Under the pieces are notes generated by a model. The model did not search any database. It saw nothing but the letters and a program-made list of their open reading frames with translations, and had not been told where the DNA came from. A stretch of 64,000 bases of DNA from an uncultured Pelagibacteraceae bacterium (GTDB lineage: Bacteria > Pseudomonadota > Alphaproteobacteria > Pelagibacterales > Pelagibacteraceae), in contig CACHPB010000002.1 in NCBI GenBank assembly GCA_902581585.1, positions 190,709 to 254,708 of the forward strand. Direction: 5' to 3'. Of the stretch, positions 11,040 to 20,106 are shown piece by piece. A program made the translations under genes and the position numbers. Within the stretch, counting starts at the first letter, position 1; every line of letters starts with the position of its first letter.

Positions 11040-12535
11040 TGAACTTTCCAATTTTATCTTCCTTAATTTTGCTACCTTCAATAGGAGCTTTATTTATTTT
11101 ATTCACAAAATCATCAAGTGGAAAATATCAAAGTTCCAAATATGTAGCTTTATTTATTTCTTTAGCAAATTTTTTATTATCTCTATATCTTTGGTATGTT
11201 TTCGATAAAAATTCAGTAGATTTTCAGTTTGTAGAAAATAAGGAATGGTTATCAGGATTTATAAATTATAAAGTTGGAATAGATGGTATTTCAATTTTAT
11301 TCATAATATTAACTACCTTCATAACTCCCATTTGTATAATTTCAGTTAATTCTACAATAACAATTAGACTTAAGGATTTCTTAATTGCCATATTAATAAT
11401 GGAAACTTTTATGATTGGCGTTTTCTGCTCACTTGATCTAGTAGTATTTTATTTATTTTTTGAAGCAGGCCTTATACCAATGTTTTTAATAATTGGTATT
11501 TGGGGTGGAGAAAGAAGAGTTTACTCAGCCTTTAAATTTTTTCTGTACACTTTATTAGGATCAGTTCTAATGTTAGTTGCTATCATTGCAATTTATTGGA
11601 TAACAGGAACCACTGATGTTGAAAAACTTTATGAACTTGGTATTCAGGCAAAATACCAAAATTTATTATGGCTAGCATTCTTTAGTTCTTTTGCAGTAAA
11701 AACTCCTATGTGGCCTGTGCATACTTGGCTACCTGATGCACATGTGGAAGCTCCAACAGTTGGATCTGTATTACTGGCAGCAATATTACTCAAAATGGCT
11801 GGATATGGATTTATTAGATTTTCACTTGGATTATTTCCTATAGCTTCTGAAAATTTCACAATATTAGTTTATATCTTAAGTTTAATTGCAATTATTTATA
11901 CATCTCTTGTAGCTTTGATGCAGGAGGATATGAAAAAACTTATAGCATACTCGTCTGTTGCGCATATGGGTTTTGTAACATTAGGTATCTTCACAATGAC
12001 TCAACAAGGTATTGAAGGAAGTATTTTCCAAATGATTAGTCACGGACTTGTATCAGCTGCACTTTTCTTAAGTGTTGGAGTTGTTTATGAAAGACATCAC
12101 ACAAGGTTAATTAATAAATATGGGGGCTTAGTCTCTATAATGCCGAGATATGCAATTGTTTTCATGGTATTCACATTAGGAGCTTTAGGATTACCTGGAA
12201 CAACTGGTTTTATAGGAGAATTTTTAATTTTGATGGGTGCATTTGAGAAAAATATTCTCGTAGCTATGATTGCAAGTTTGGGAGTAATTTTAGGAGCAGC
12301 ATATATGCTCTGGCTATTTAAACGGGTTGTTTTCGGTGAAATAAATAATCAAGAGCTTAAAAGTATGAAAGATTTAAAAACCTTTGAAATTATCACTTTA
12401 TCAGCTCTAGTAATTCCAATTTTATTTTTTGGTTTTTATCCAGAGCCTTTAATGAATTCAATTGAAGCATCAGTAGAGAATACTTTAAACATGTACAATT
12501 TTGATATAATTAATAACCTTGCATCGAAAGATTAA
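11039..12535 (+). CDS. nuoM: NADH-quinone oxidoreductase subunit M
   Basis: Second antiporter-like, proton-pumping membrane subunit of complex I. The 498-residue protein contains the family markers FFEAGLIPMFLIIGIWGG, FAVKTPMWPVHTWLPDAHVE, APTVGSVLLAAILLKMAGYG and QEDMKKLIAYSSVAHMG. Length and topology (about 14 helices) are normal. It starts within the nuoL stop codon and shares one base with nuoN. Confidence 0.98.
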   Translation: MNFPILSSLILLPSIGALFILFTKSSSGKYQSSKYVALFISLANFLLSLYLWYVFDKNSVDFQFVENKEWLSGFINYKVGIDGISILFIILTTFITPICIISVNSTITIRLKDFLIAILIMETFMIGVFCSLDLVVFYLFFEAGLIPMFLIIGIWGGERRVYSAFKFFLYTLLGSVLMLVAIIAIYWITGTTDVEKLYELGIQAKYQNLLWLAFFSSFAVKTPMWPVHTWLPDAHVEAPTVGSVLLAAILLKMAGYGFIRFSLGLFPIASENFTILVYILSLIAIIYTSLVALMQEDMKKLIAYSSVAHMGFVTLGIFTMTQQGIEGSIFQMISHGLVSAALFLSVGVVYERHHTRLINKYGGLVSIMPRYAIVFMVFTLGALGLPGTTGFIGEFLILMGAFEKNILVAMIASLGVILGAAYMLWLFKRVVFGEINNQELKSMKDLKTFEIITLSALVIPILFFGFYPEPLMNSIEASVENTLNMYNFDIINNLASKD

Positions 12536-13950
12536 TGGAAAATTTTCAATATATATTACCTGAAATCTTTATATCGATATCTATAATGTTATTTTTACTT
12601 GTTGGAGTTTTCAAAAAAAATAGTGCAAATTTAATTTATAATTTATCTATTATATCTTTAGTAATTTTATTGGCTATAATAATTAACCTTAGCTCATTAG
12701 ATACAATTTACTTATTCAATAATTCATATTTAATAGACAATTTATCCAATTACATGAAGATTATACTTGTCGGATCTGGAATTTTTGTAATGTTAACTGG
12801 ATCCAAATATATCCAAGTGATTAATTTAAATAAAATTGAGTATCCAATCCTCATTTTAAGCAGCATTTTAGGAATGATGATAATGATAAGTTCAAATGAT
12901 TTAATAGTTTTTTACATGGGACTTGAACTTCAATCATTAGCTTTGTATGTTCTTGCATCTTTTAATAGAGACAATTTACTTTCAACAGAGTCTGGACTAA
13001 AATATTTTGTTCTTAGCGCATTATCATCTGGTTTACTGTTGTATGGGTGCTCATTAACTTATGGATTTTCTGAAAGTACAAATTTTGATCAAATACTTAT
13101 AAATTCTACTGAATTCAATTATGGTACCACGTTTGGAATAGTCTTTATTTTAGTTGGTCTTGCATTTAAAATATCTGCTGTGCCTTTTCATATGTGGGCT
13201 CCAGACGTATATCAAGGCTCCCCAACATCTGTAACATTATTCTTTGCTATACTTCCAAAAATAGCTGCACTCTCTGTATTCATTAAATTTTTGTACACAC
13301 CTTTTGCTAATATGAATGATCAGTGGCAAACTATTATTGTATTTATTTCAATAGCTTCAATGATATTTGGTGCTGTAGCAGCTATAGGTCAAAAAAATTT
13401 AAAAAGGTTAATTGCTTATAGTTCAATCAGTCACATGGGTTATGCTTTGGCTGGATTAGCAACAGTTACCAATCAAGGAATACAAAGTTCTATTATATAT
13501 ATATCTATTTATTTAGTAATGAATTTAGCCTTTTTTAGCTGCTTATTTATGCTTAAAAGAAATGATAAATATTATGAAAATATACAGGACTTATCAGGAC
13601 TTTCTAAAAAACATCCGATATTATCTTTCTCGTTGTTGATAGTTTTGTTTTCTTTAGCAGGTATACCTCCCCTTGCAGGTTTTTTTGCGAAATTTTATAT
13701 CTTCTTAGCTGTTATAGAGCAGTCAATGTATTTTTTAGCAATTGTTGGATTATTAGCAACAGTAATTGCAGCTTTTTATTATCTAAGAATTATAAAAATA
13801 ATATATTTTGATTCTGAAAAAGAAGAATATGATACATCCCATAATCTAGGATTAAAAATTACTTTAGCCATTTCAACACTATTTATTTTGGCATATTTTA
13901 TATACCCCAGTAGTATAACAAAAATAGTTTCTAAAATTACCATGATCTAA
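12535..13950 (+). CDS. nuoN: NADH-quinone oxidoreductase subunit N
   Basis: Third antiporter-like membrane subunit, completing the 14-subunit complex I. The 471-residue protein has the conserved YMGLELQSLALYVLASF helix, FKISAVPFHMWAPDVYQG, SPTSVTLFFAILPKIA, and KNLKRLIAYSSISHMGYAL. It ends at the TAATG junction with birA, so the downstream housekeeping genes are probably co-transcribed with the nuo operon. Confidence 0.98.
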   Translation: MENFQYILPEIFISISIMLFLLVGVFKKNSANLIYNLSIISLVILLAIIINLSSLDTIYLFNNSYLIDNLSNYMKIILVGSGIFVMLTGSKYIQVINLNKIEYPILILSSILGMMIMISSNDLIVFYMGLELQSLALYVLASFNRDNLLSTESGLKYFVLSALSSGLLLYGCSLTYGFSESTNFDQILINSTEFNYGTTFGIVFILVGLAFKISAVPFHMWAPDVYQGSPTSVTLFFAILPKIAALSVFIKFLYTPFANMNDQWQTIIVFISIASMIFGAVAAIGQKNLKRLIAYSSISHMGYALAGLATVTNQGIQSSIIYISIYLVMNLAFFSCLFMLKRNDKYYENIQDLSGLSKKHPILSFSLLIVLFSLAGIPPLAGFFAKFYIFLAVIEQSMYFLAIVGLLATVIAAFYYLRIIKIIYFDSEKEEYDTSHNLGLKITLAISTLFILAYFIYPSSITKIVSKITMI

Positions 13951-14474
13951 TGAAATTAAAAAAATATTTATACAAAAAAGTTGAAAGCACTAACAAAGTA
14001 GCTCTAAGATTAATCAAGCAAGGAAACCAAAGAGGAATAATTATAACGGATCAACAAACAAAAGGCAAAGGACAAAGAAAAAATAAATGGATATCCATGA
14101 AAGGTAACTTATTTTTATCAGTCTTCTTTGAAATTGGTAAAAAAATATCTATATCTACGATTATAAATTTAAATTTAAGAATAATTAAAAAGATTATCCA
14201 AAAAAAAATTAAATCTTTAATTCAAATAAAAAAACCTAATGATATATTAATAAATAAAAAAAAAGTCTGTGGAATTTTACAAGAAACAATTTTTAAGAAA
14301 AATAAAAAATATTTGATTGTAGGAATCGGAATTAATGTTTTAATAGCTCCAAAAATTAATAACTATTCAACTACATTTTTAAATAATCATACAAATAAAA
14401 AATTAAATAGATTTGAATTATTTAAAGAAATTAAATTGCTGTATGAAAAAAACTTACACTTATTTGGAGTATAA
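13950..14474 (+). CDS. birA: Biotin--[acetyl-CoA-carboxylase] ligase (minimal form)
   Basis: Attaches biotin to the biotin carboxyl carrier protein through biotinyl-AMP. The 174-residue protein retains the catalytic core only: ESTNKVA, the biotin/ATP loop KGKGQRKNKW (in place of the common GRGRxGRxW), GNLFLSVFF, and KPNDILINKKKVCGILQE with the catalytic lysine. There is no N-terminal helix-turn-helix and the C-terminal SH3-like domain of E. coli BirA is missing or very short, so it cannot be the DNA-binding repressor type. The position between nuoN and coaX is common in alphaproteobacteria. Confidence 0.9.
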   Translation: MKLKKYLYKKVESTNKVALRLIKQGNQRGIIITDQQTKGKGQRKNKWISMKGNLFLSVFFEIGKKISISTIINLNLRIIKKIIQKKIKSLIQIKKPNDILINKKKVCGILQETIFKKNKKYLIVGIGINVLIAPKINNYSTTFLNNHTNKKLNRFELFKEIKLLYEKNLHLFGV

Positions 14475-14477
14475 TAT

Positions 14478-15218
14478 ATGTATTTGATTGGAGATATTGG
14501 AAATACCACAATTAAAATTTGCTTATTTAATAGTGACTTAAAATTGATCAAAAATGTTAAAATTTATAATAAAAATTTAAAAAAAAATTTTATCAACAAT
14601 AAATTATTATTTTTAAAAAAATATAGTTCTAAACTTAAAAAAGTACTTTTTAGTTCAGTCGTCCCCAAATCTTATAAAATAATAAAAAAAACCATTAAAG
14701 AAATTACTAAATTGGACTGTGTTGAGTTAAAAATGTGTAATTTAAAAAAATTTATAAATATTAAAGTTAACAAAAAACAAATTGGTTCTGATCGTTTAGC
14801 TAATGCGATTGCAGTTATTGATAACAGGTTTAATTATATTATAGTTGATTTTGGAACAGCTACCAATTTTGATATTGTTATTAAAAACGATTATATTGGA
14901 GGTGTTTTGGCACCGGGTGTTGAGCTTTCTTTAAAAAATTTAATAGATAAAGCTTCTTTAATACCTAAAATTAAACTAGAAAAAATAGCAAATGTTATTG
15001 GTAAAAACACCAAAAGTGCTGTAAGAGCTGGTTTTTATCATGGCTATAGCGGTTTAATTGAAAATATAATTAAACTTATTTTAAAACAAACCAGAAAAAA
15101 GTTTAAAATTATACTTACAGGTGGATTTGCACACTTATTTAAATCATCAATTAAAGGTATTAAAACGGTTGATAAAAATTTAACAATTAAAGGTATCTTA
15201 AGAGTTGCTATAAATTAA
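14478..15218 (+). CDS. coaX: Type III pantothenate kinase
   Basis: Phosphorylates pantothenate in the first step of coenzyme A synthesis. The 246-residue protein has the ASKHA-fold signatures of CoaX: the phosphate-1 motif GDIGNTTIKICLF, GSDRLANAIAVID, the catalytic DFGTATNFDIV segment, YIGGVLAPGVELSLKNL, and the late adenosine motif ILTGGFAHLF. It is rich in lysine and asparagine, as expected in an A+T-rich genome. It sits three bases after birA and eight before rnj. Confidence 0.93.
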   Translation: MYLIGDIGNTTIKICLFNSDLKLIKNVKIYNKNLKKNFINNKLLFLKKYSSKLKKVLFSSVVPKSYKIIKKTIKEITKLDCVELKMCNLKKFINIKVNKKQIGSDRLANAIAVIDNRFNYIIVDFGTATNFDIVIKNDYIGGVLAPGVELSLKNLIDKASLIPKIKLEKIANVIGKNTKSAVRAGFYHGYSGLIENIIKLILKQTRKKFKIILTGGFAHLFKSSIKGIKTVDKNLTIKGILRVAIN

Positions 15219-15226
15219 AAAAAAAT

Positions 15227-16885
15227 ATGAAAGATGAATTATTGTTTTGTCCCTTAGGGGGATCTGGTGAAATAGGAATGAACATGAACTTGTTTGCATA
15301 TGGTAAGCCAGACAATCAAAAATGGATTATAGTTGATCTTGGAGTTACATTCGCAGATGATACAGTTCCTGGTGTTGATATTATATATCCTGATCCTGGA
15401 TTTATAATCGATAAAAAAGATGACTTGCTAGGAATAGTCCTAACACATGCTCATGAAGATCATATCGGGGCTATTGCTCATGTTTGGCCAAAATTAAAAT
15501 GTAAAATTTATGCTACACCGTTTACTTCACTTTTAATTACAGAAAAATTTAAGGAGAAAAAAATTGATATAACTGGTTATCTAAAAATTGTAGAATTAAA
15601 TAGTACCATTAATTTAGATCCCTTCAAAATAGAGTTTGTTACACTTACTCATTCAATATTAGAACCTAATGGTCTTAGAATACAAACACCAGCAGGCAAT
15701 ATACTACATACAGGAGATTGGAAATGTGATCCAGATCCATTAATAGGTGGAAATATAAACTCTGAAAGATTAAAAGAGATAGGTAAAGAAGGTGTATTAG
15801 CAATGATATGCGACTCTACAAATGTATTTAGTGCTGGTAGAGCAGGATCAGAGCTAGATGTTCGTAAAAATTTACTTAAAGTTTTTCAAAGATTAAAGAA
15901 AAGAATAATTGTTACTTCATTTGCATCAAATGTGGCTAGGATGGAAACAGTTTTTTATTGTGCAGAGCAATCAGGGAGACATATATCGCTAGTTGGAAGA
16001 TCAATGCATAGAATATTTAAAGCAGCTAGACAATGTGGTTATCTTAAAAATGTTATTGATCCTATTGATCCTAGAGATGCAAAAAATATATCTAGGGAAA
16101 AAATTGTTTATTTATGCACTGGAAGTCAAGGTGAACCAATGGGTGCTATGAATAGAATAATTAAATATACTCACCCTGATGTTTTTATTGAGAGAAATGA
16201 TACTGTTATTTTTTCATCAAAAATTATACCTGGAAATGAAAAGAAGTTATATAAACTACATAATAATTTAGTTAAAGAAGGTATTGAAGTTATATCTGAG
16301 GATAATGAATATATCCATGTTTCTGGTCATCCTAACCGGGAAGACTTGAGAGATATGTATAACTGGGTTAAACCAAAAGCAGTTATTCCTGTTCATGGAG
16401 AACATAGGCATATGATGGAGCACATAGAATTTGCTAAAGAAATGCAAGTTAAATACCCAGTCCAAGTGGAGAATGGTGATATTGTTAAGTTATATCCTGG
16501 TGAAAAGCCAGAGGTCTATGATAAAGCGCCAAGTGGAAGAGTTTATTTAGATGGAAATGTTCCAGTAGAAGAAGATTCTAGATCAATTAAAGAGAGAAAA
16601 AATATTTCATCAAATGGATTTTTAGAGGCTACAATTATGATTACACCTAAAGGCAACATTCATAATAAACCTTTGGTAACTTTTAGAGGACTACCAGTAT
16701 ATGAAAATGACGATTTTATTTATGGATTAGAGGAAGAAATAGAAAAAACTGTTAAAACTTTTTCATTAAATAACACAAAACAAAAAGATAATCTTATAGA
16801 AGCTCTTAAAATTGCTTGTCGCAAATTTTCAAAAGAAAAAACTGGGAAAAAACCACTAACAAATATAAACTTGGTAAGAATTTAA
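15227..16885 (+). CDS. rnj: Ribonuclease J
   Basis: Metallo-beta-lactamase/beta-CASP ribonuclease with endo- and 5'-3' exonuclease activity, acting in mRNA turnover and RNA maturation. The 552-residue protein shows the metal-binding motif LTHAHEDHIG, the HTGDWKCDPDP motif, CDSTNVFSAGRAGSE, and the beta-CASP end VSGHPNREDLRDMYNWVKP with VIPVHGEHRHM. Length matches the family. The preceding birA-coaX pair and the following proS form a known alphaproteobacterial neighbourhood. Confidence 0.95.
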   Translation: MKDELLFCPLGGSGEIGMNMNLFAYGKPDNQKWIIVDLGVTFADDTVPGVDIIYPDPGFIIDKKDDLLGIVLTHAHEDHIGAIAHVWPKLKCKIYATPFTSLLITEKFKEKKIDITGYLKIVELNSTINLDPFKIEFVTLTHSILEPNGLRIQTPAGNILHTGDWKCDPDPLIGGNINSERLKEIGKEGVLAMICDSTNVFSAGRAGSELDVRKNLLKVFQRLKKRIIVTSFASNVARMETVFYCAEQSGRHISLVGRSMHRIFKAARQCGYLKNVIDPIDPRDAKNISREKIVYLCTGSQGEPMGAMNRIIKYTHPDVFIERNDTVIFSSKIIPGNEKKLYKLHNNLVKEGIEVISEDNEYIHVSGHPNREDLRDMYNWVKPKAVIPVHGEHRHMMEHIEFAKEMQVKYPVQVENGDIVKLYPGEKPEVYDKAPSGRVYLDGNVPVEEDSRSIKERKNISSNGFLEATIMITPKGNIHNKPLVTFRGLPVYENDDFIYGLEEEIEKTVKTFSLNNTKQKDNLIEALKIACRKFSKEKTGKKPLTNINLVRI

Positions 16886-16893
16886 ATAATAAA

Positions 16894-18222
16894 ATGTATT
16901 TTTCAAAATCATTTGTACCAATTCTTAAAAATAATCCTACAGAAGCTAAAATTAAATCTCACCAACTTATGTTAAGAGTTGGAATGATTAAGCAATCATC
17001 AGCTGGTATCTATTCGTGGTTACCCCTTGGTTTCAAAGTTATGAAAAAAATAGAACAAATTGTTAGAGAAGAGCAGGATAGAATTGGTGTTCAAGAAATT
17101 TTAATGCCAACAATTCAATCATCAGAAATTTGGAAAGAAAGTGGAAGATATGATGATTATGGAGAAGAGATGTTGCGTATTAAAGATCGTCAAAATAGAG
17201 AAATGTTATATGGACCGACTAATGAAGAATTAGTAACAGAAATATTTAGATCAAGCATTAAATCTTATAAATCATTACCACAACTGTTATATCATATTCA
17301 ATGGAAATTTAGAGATGAATTAAGACCAAGGTTTGGAATTATGAGATGCAGAGAATTTTATATGAAAGATGCTTATTCATTTGATTTAAATGATGAAGAA
17401 GCCTTATTTTCTTATAATAAATTTTTTCTATCTTATTTAAGGACATTCAAAAGATTAAATTTGTCAGCAATTCCGATGGCAGCTGATACAGGGCCTATTG
17501 GGGGTAATCTTTCTCATGAATTTGTAATTATTGCTGATACTGGGGAAAGTAAAATTTACACAGACAAAAGAATATTTGATGTGAATAGCTCATCTACTTT
17601 ATTGGAAAAAAATTCGCTTACTGAATTAAGACAGCAATATGACAAATTTTATTCTGTTACAGATGAGAAATTTGACCAGAAAGAATTTGTAAAAGGAGTT
17701 CCGGAAGAATTTAGAGTAAACACAAAAGGAATAGAGGTAGGTCATATATTCTATTTTGGAGATAAATATTCAAAACCAATGAATGCTGCAGTAGATTTTA
17801 ATGGAAAAAAAGAATTTGTTAAAATGGGATCCTATGGAATAGGTGTATCAAGACTGGTAGGTGCCATAATTGAGGCTAAATACAATGATAAAGATGAAAT
17901 AATGAAATGGCCCATATCAGTTGCTCCTTATCATTGTGCAATAATACCAATGGTTAGAAAGAATGACACAACAAACTTAGAAAAATCAAATAAAATTTTT
18001 GAATATTTTAAGTCTAGAAATATAGATGCTATCATTGATGATACTGAAGAAAATATTTCAGCAAAAATTAGGAAATTTAATTTAATTGGTATTCCTTATC
18101 AGTTGATTTTAGGAAATAAAACTGAAGGAGACTTGTTTGAGTTTAAAGAAATTAATGGAGAAACTCAGAGATTAAGTATCGAAGACGCTGCATCACAAAT
18201 TTTAAAAGTTAAATCAAATTGA
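16894..18222 (+). CDS. proS: Proline--tRNA ligase
   Basis: Class II aminoacyl-tRNA synthetase that charges tRNA-Pro. An upstream in-frame start at 16816 would overlap rnj; the ATG at 16894 gives the conserved N-terminus MYFSKSFVP, so this start is chosen (442 residues). Motif 1 (GIYSWLPLGFKVMKKIE), motif 2 (FRDELRPRFGIMRCREFYMKDAYSF) and motif 3 (GSYGIGVSRLVGA) are present, then the anticodon-binding domain. It lacks the editing insertion between motifs 2 and 3, the usual short alphaproteobacterial form. The stop overlaps lolC. Confidence 0.95.
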   Translation: MYFSKSFVPILKNNPTEAKIKSHQLMLRVGMIKQSSAGIYSWLPLGFKVMKKIEQIVREEQDRIGVQEILMPTIQSSEIWKESGRYDDYGEEMLRIKDRQNREMLYGPTNEELVTEIFRSSIKSYKSLPQLLYHIQWKFRDELRPRFGIMRCREFYMKDAYSFDLNDEEALFSYNKFFLSYLRTFKRLNLSAIPMAADTGPIGGNLSHEFVIIADTGESKIYTDKRIFDVNSSSTLLEKNSLTELRQQYDKFYSVTDEKFDQKEFVKGVPEEFRVNTKGIEVGHIFYFGDKYSKPMNAAVDFNGKKEFVKMGSYGIGVSRLVGAIIEAKYNDKDEIMKWPISVAPYHCAIIPMVRKNDTTNLEKSNKIFEYFKSRNIDAIIDDTEENISAKIRKFNLIGIPYQLILGNKTEGDLFEFKEINGETQRLSIEDAASQILKVKSN

Positions 18223-19430
18223 TCTCACAGTTAGAAAGAGAAGTTACATTTAGATTTTTAAAAACTCGAAAAAATGACGGTTTTTTAAATATAATTTCAA
18301 TCTTTTCTTTTATTGGAATTTCATTAGGGGTTGCAGTTTTAATTATTGTTATGTCAGTAATGAATGGTTTTAGAACCGAATTAATATCTAAAATTGTAGG
18401 TTTTAATGCTCATGCAGTAGTTCAACCGGGAAATAAACCTTTAGAATATATACAAGATTTAGATTTTGCCAAAAATATAGTTTCAAATGATGGAGAAGCA
18501 GTAATATTGAATAAATATAATACTAAAGGTGTCTTTCTAAAAGGATATCAAGAAAGTGATTTTAAAAACCTTCAAATAGTAAAAAATGAGGAATTTTTTG
18601 GATCAAAAAACTTAAATGATAATACTATTTCTATTGGTAAAGAATTAAGCTTTAATTTGAATGTCAATATTGGTGACATTATTACAATCATGTCTCCCGT
18701 TGGAATTCAAACTTTAGTGGGTAATCTTCCTAAACAAGAAAACTTTAAGATAGTTTCAATTTTTGATAGTGGTTTATCTGACTTTAATGAAAATATTGCA
18801 TATATAAATTTGGAGACGCTTGAGAGTTTTTTTAATAAGAATAAAGAAGATAGGTTCATAGAATTTTATTTTAAAGATCCAAAAAATATAGAAATTCATA
18901 AAAAAAATTTAACAGTCATGTTTCCAGATTCACCGGTCAGTACCTGGTCAGATATGAATAAATCATTATTTTCAGCCTTGAAAGTAGAAAGAAATGTTAT
19001 GTTTATAATTCTTTTTTTGATAATTATTGTTGCAGCTTTTAATATCATATCTGGACTAACAATTTTAGTCAAAAACAAAACAAGAGATATAGGTATCCTA
19101 AAATCAATTGGAGTCTCTAACAAATCGATAACAAAAATCTTTTTTTTAGTGGGTTTTTCCATAGGAACATCAGCAACATTATTTGGAGTGTTTGTTGGAA
19201 CCCTTTTTTCTATTTATGTTGAGAATATCAGACAATTTATCTCAAATATATTTGGCATTTCTCTTTTCCCAGAAGATATTTATATTTTAAATTCTATGCC
19301 TTCCGAAATAAATATAAATTCAATAATAATAATCTCTCTTTGTTCAATAATTGCAACAATTTTAGTATCGATATATCCCGCTTCAAAGGCATCTTCCTTA
19401 GATACAGTTAAAACTCTTAAATATGAATAA
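18219..19430 (+). CDS. lolC: Lipoprotein-releasing ABC transporter permease (LolC/LolE)
   Basis: Inner-membrane subunit of the Lol system that extracts outer-membrane lipoproteins for transfer to LolA. The 403-residue protein begins QLEREVTFRFLKTRK, has a first membrane helix (IISIFSFIGISLGVAVLIIV) followed by the diagnostic MSVMNGFR, a periplasmic domain, and three C-terminal helices, the MacB/FtsX topology. Translation probably starts at TTG (18219), overlapping the proS TGA as TTGA. A single permease gene suggests one LolC/E protein acting as a homodimer, common in alphaproteobacteria. Confidence 0.93.
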   Translation: MISQLEREVTFRFLKTRKNDGFLNIISIFSFIGISLGVAVLIIVMSVMNGFRTELISKIVGFNAHAVVQPGNKPLEYIQDLDFAKNIVSNDGEAVILNKYNTKGVFLKGYQESDFKNLQIVKNEEFFGSKNLNDNTISIGKELSFNLNVNIGDIITIMSPVGIQTLVGNLPKQENFKIVSIFDSGLSDFNENIAYINLETLESFFNKNKEDRFIEFYFKDPKNIEIHKKNLTVMFPDSPVSTWSDMNKSLFSALKVERNVMFIILFLIIIVAAFNIISGLTILVKNKTRDIGILKSIGVSNKSITKIFFLVGFSIGTSATLFGVFVGTLFSIYVENIRQFISNIFGISLFPEDIYILNSMPSEININSIIIISLCSIIATILVSIYPASKASSLDTVKTLKYE

Positions 19431-20106
19431 TTATATTAAAATTAAAAATTTAACAAAAAAATATGAGAAAAATAAATCTATAAAAGTTTTAAATAATATT
19501 ACATTTAATTTTGAACCTGGAAAAACTTACTCTATAATGGGTCCTTCAGGATCAGGAAAATCAACATTACTTAATTTATTATCTTTGATCGATAACCCCA
19601 CAACAGGCTCAATCGAAATCAGCAAAAATAAAATAAAGTTAAATAATAAGGTTAAAAATGATTCAATTAGAGCAAATAAAATAGGAATTATTTATCAAGA
19701 CAAAAACTTATTGTCGGATTTTACAGCTTTAGAAAATGTTTATTTACCTAACTTATTAGTATCTAAAGAAAAACAAAAATCTATAGAACTTGCAAAAAGA
19801 TTGATTAAAAATGTAGGCATGTCATCCAGAATGAACCATTTTCCTAATGAATTGTCTGGTGGTGAAAATCAGCGTATTGCTATAGCTAGGGCATTAATTA
19901 ATAACCCTGATATTATATTAGCTGATGAACCAACTGGTAGTCTAGACTCTGATAATGCAAAACTTATATTTAAGATCCTATTTAATTTAAAAAATAAAAA
20001 TAGAATCATAATTTTTGCAACTCACAATAGATATTTTGCAAATATGGCAGATTGTAAAATTATGATGAATGATGGTAATATACAAATCATCAATGCTACA
20101 ATCTAA
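19423..20106 (+). CDS. lolD: Lipoprotein-releasing ABC transporter ATPase
   Basis: Cytoplasmic ATPase that powers lipoprotein release by LolC/E. The 227-residue protein has Walker [15 protein letters not shown], the Q-loop IGIIYQDKNLL, signature LSGGENQRIAIARAL and Walker B IILADEPTGSLD. The placement after its permease (8-base overlap) separates it from the similar MacB and FtsE ATPases. The dnaE start lies 14 bases inside its 3' end. Confidence 0.94.
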   Translation: MNNYIKIKNLTKKYEKNKSIKVLNNITFNFEPGKTYSIMGPSGSGKSTLLNLLSLIDNPTTGSIEISKNKIKLNNKVKNDSIRANKIGIIYQDKNLLSDFTALENVYLPNLLVSKEKQKSIELAKRLIKNVGMSSRMNHFPNELSGGENQRIAIARALINNPDIILADEPTGSLDSDNAKLIFKILFNLKNKNRIIIFATHNRYFANMADCKIMMNDGNIQIINATI

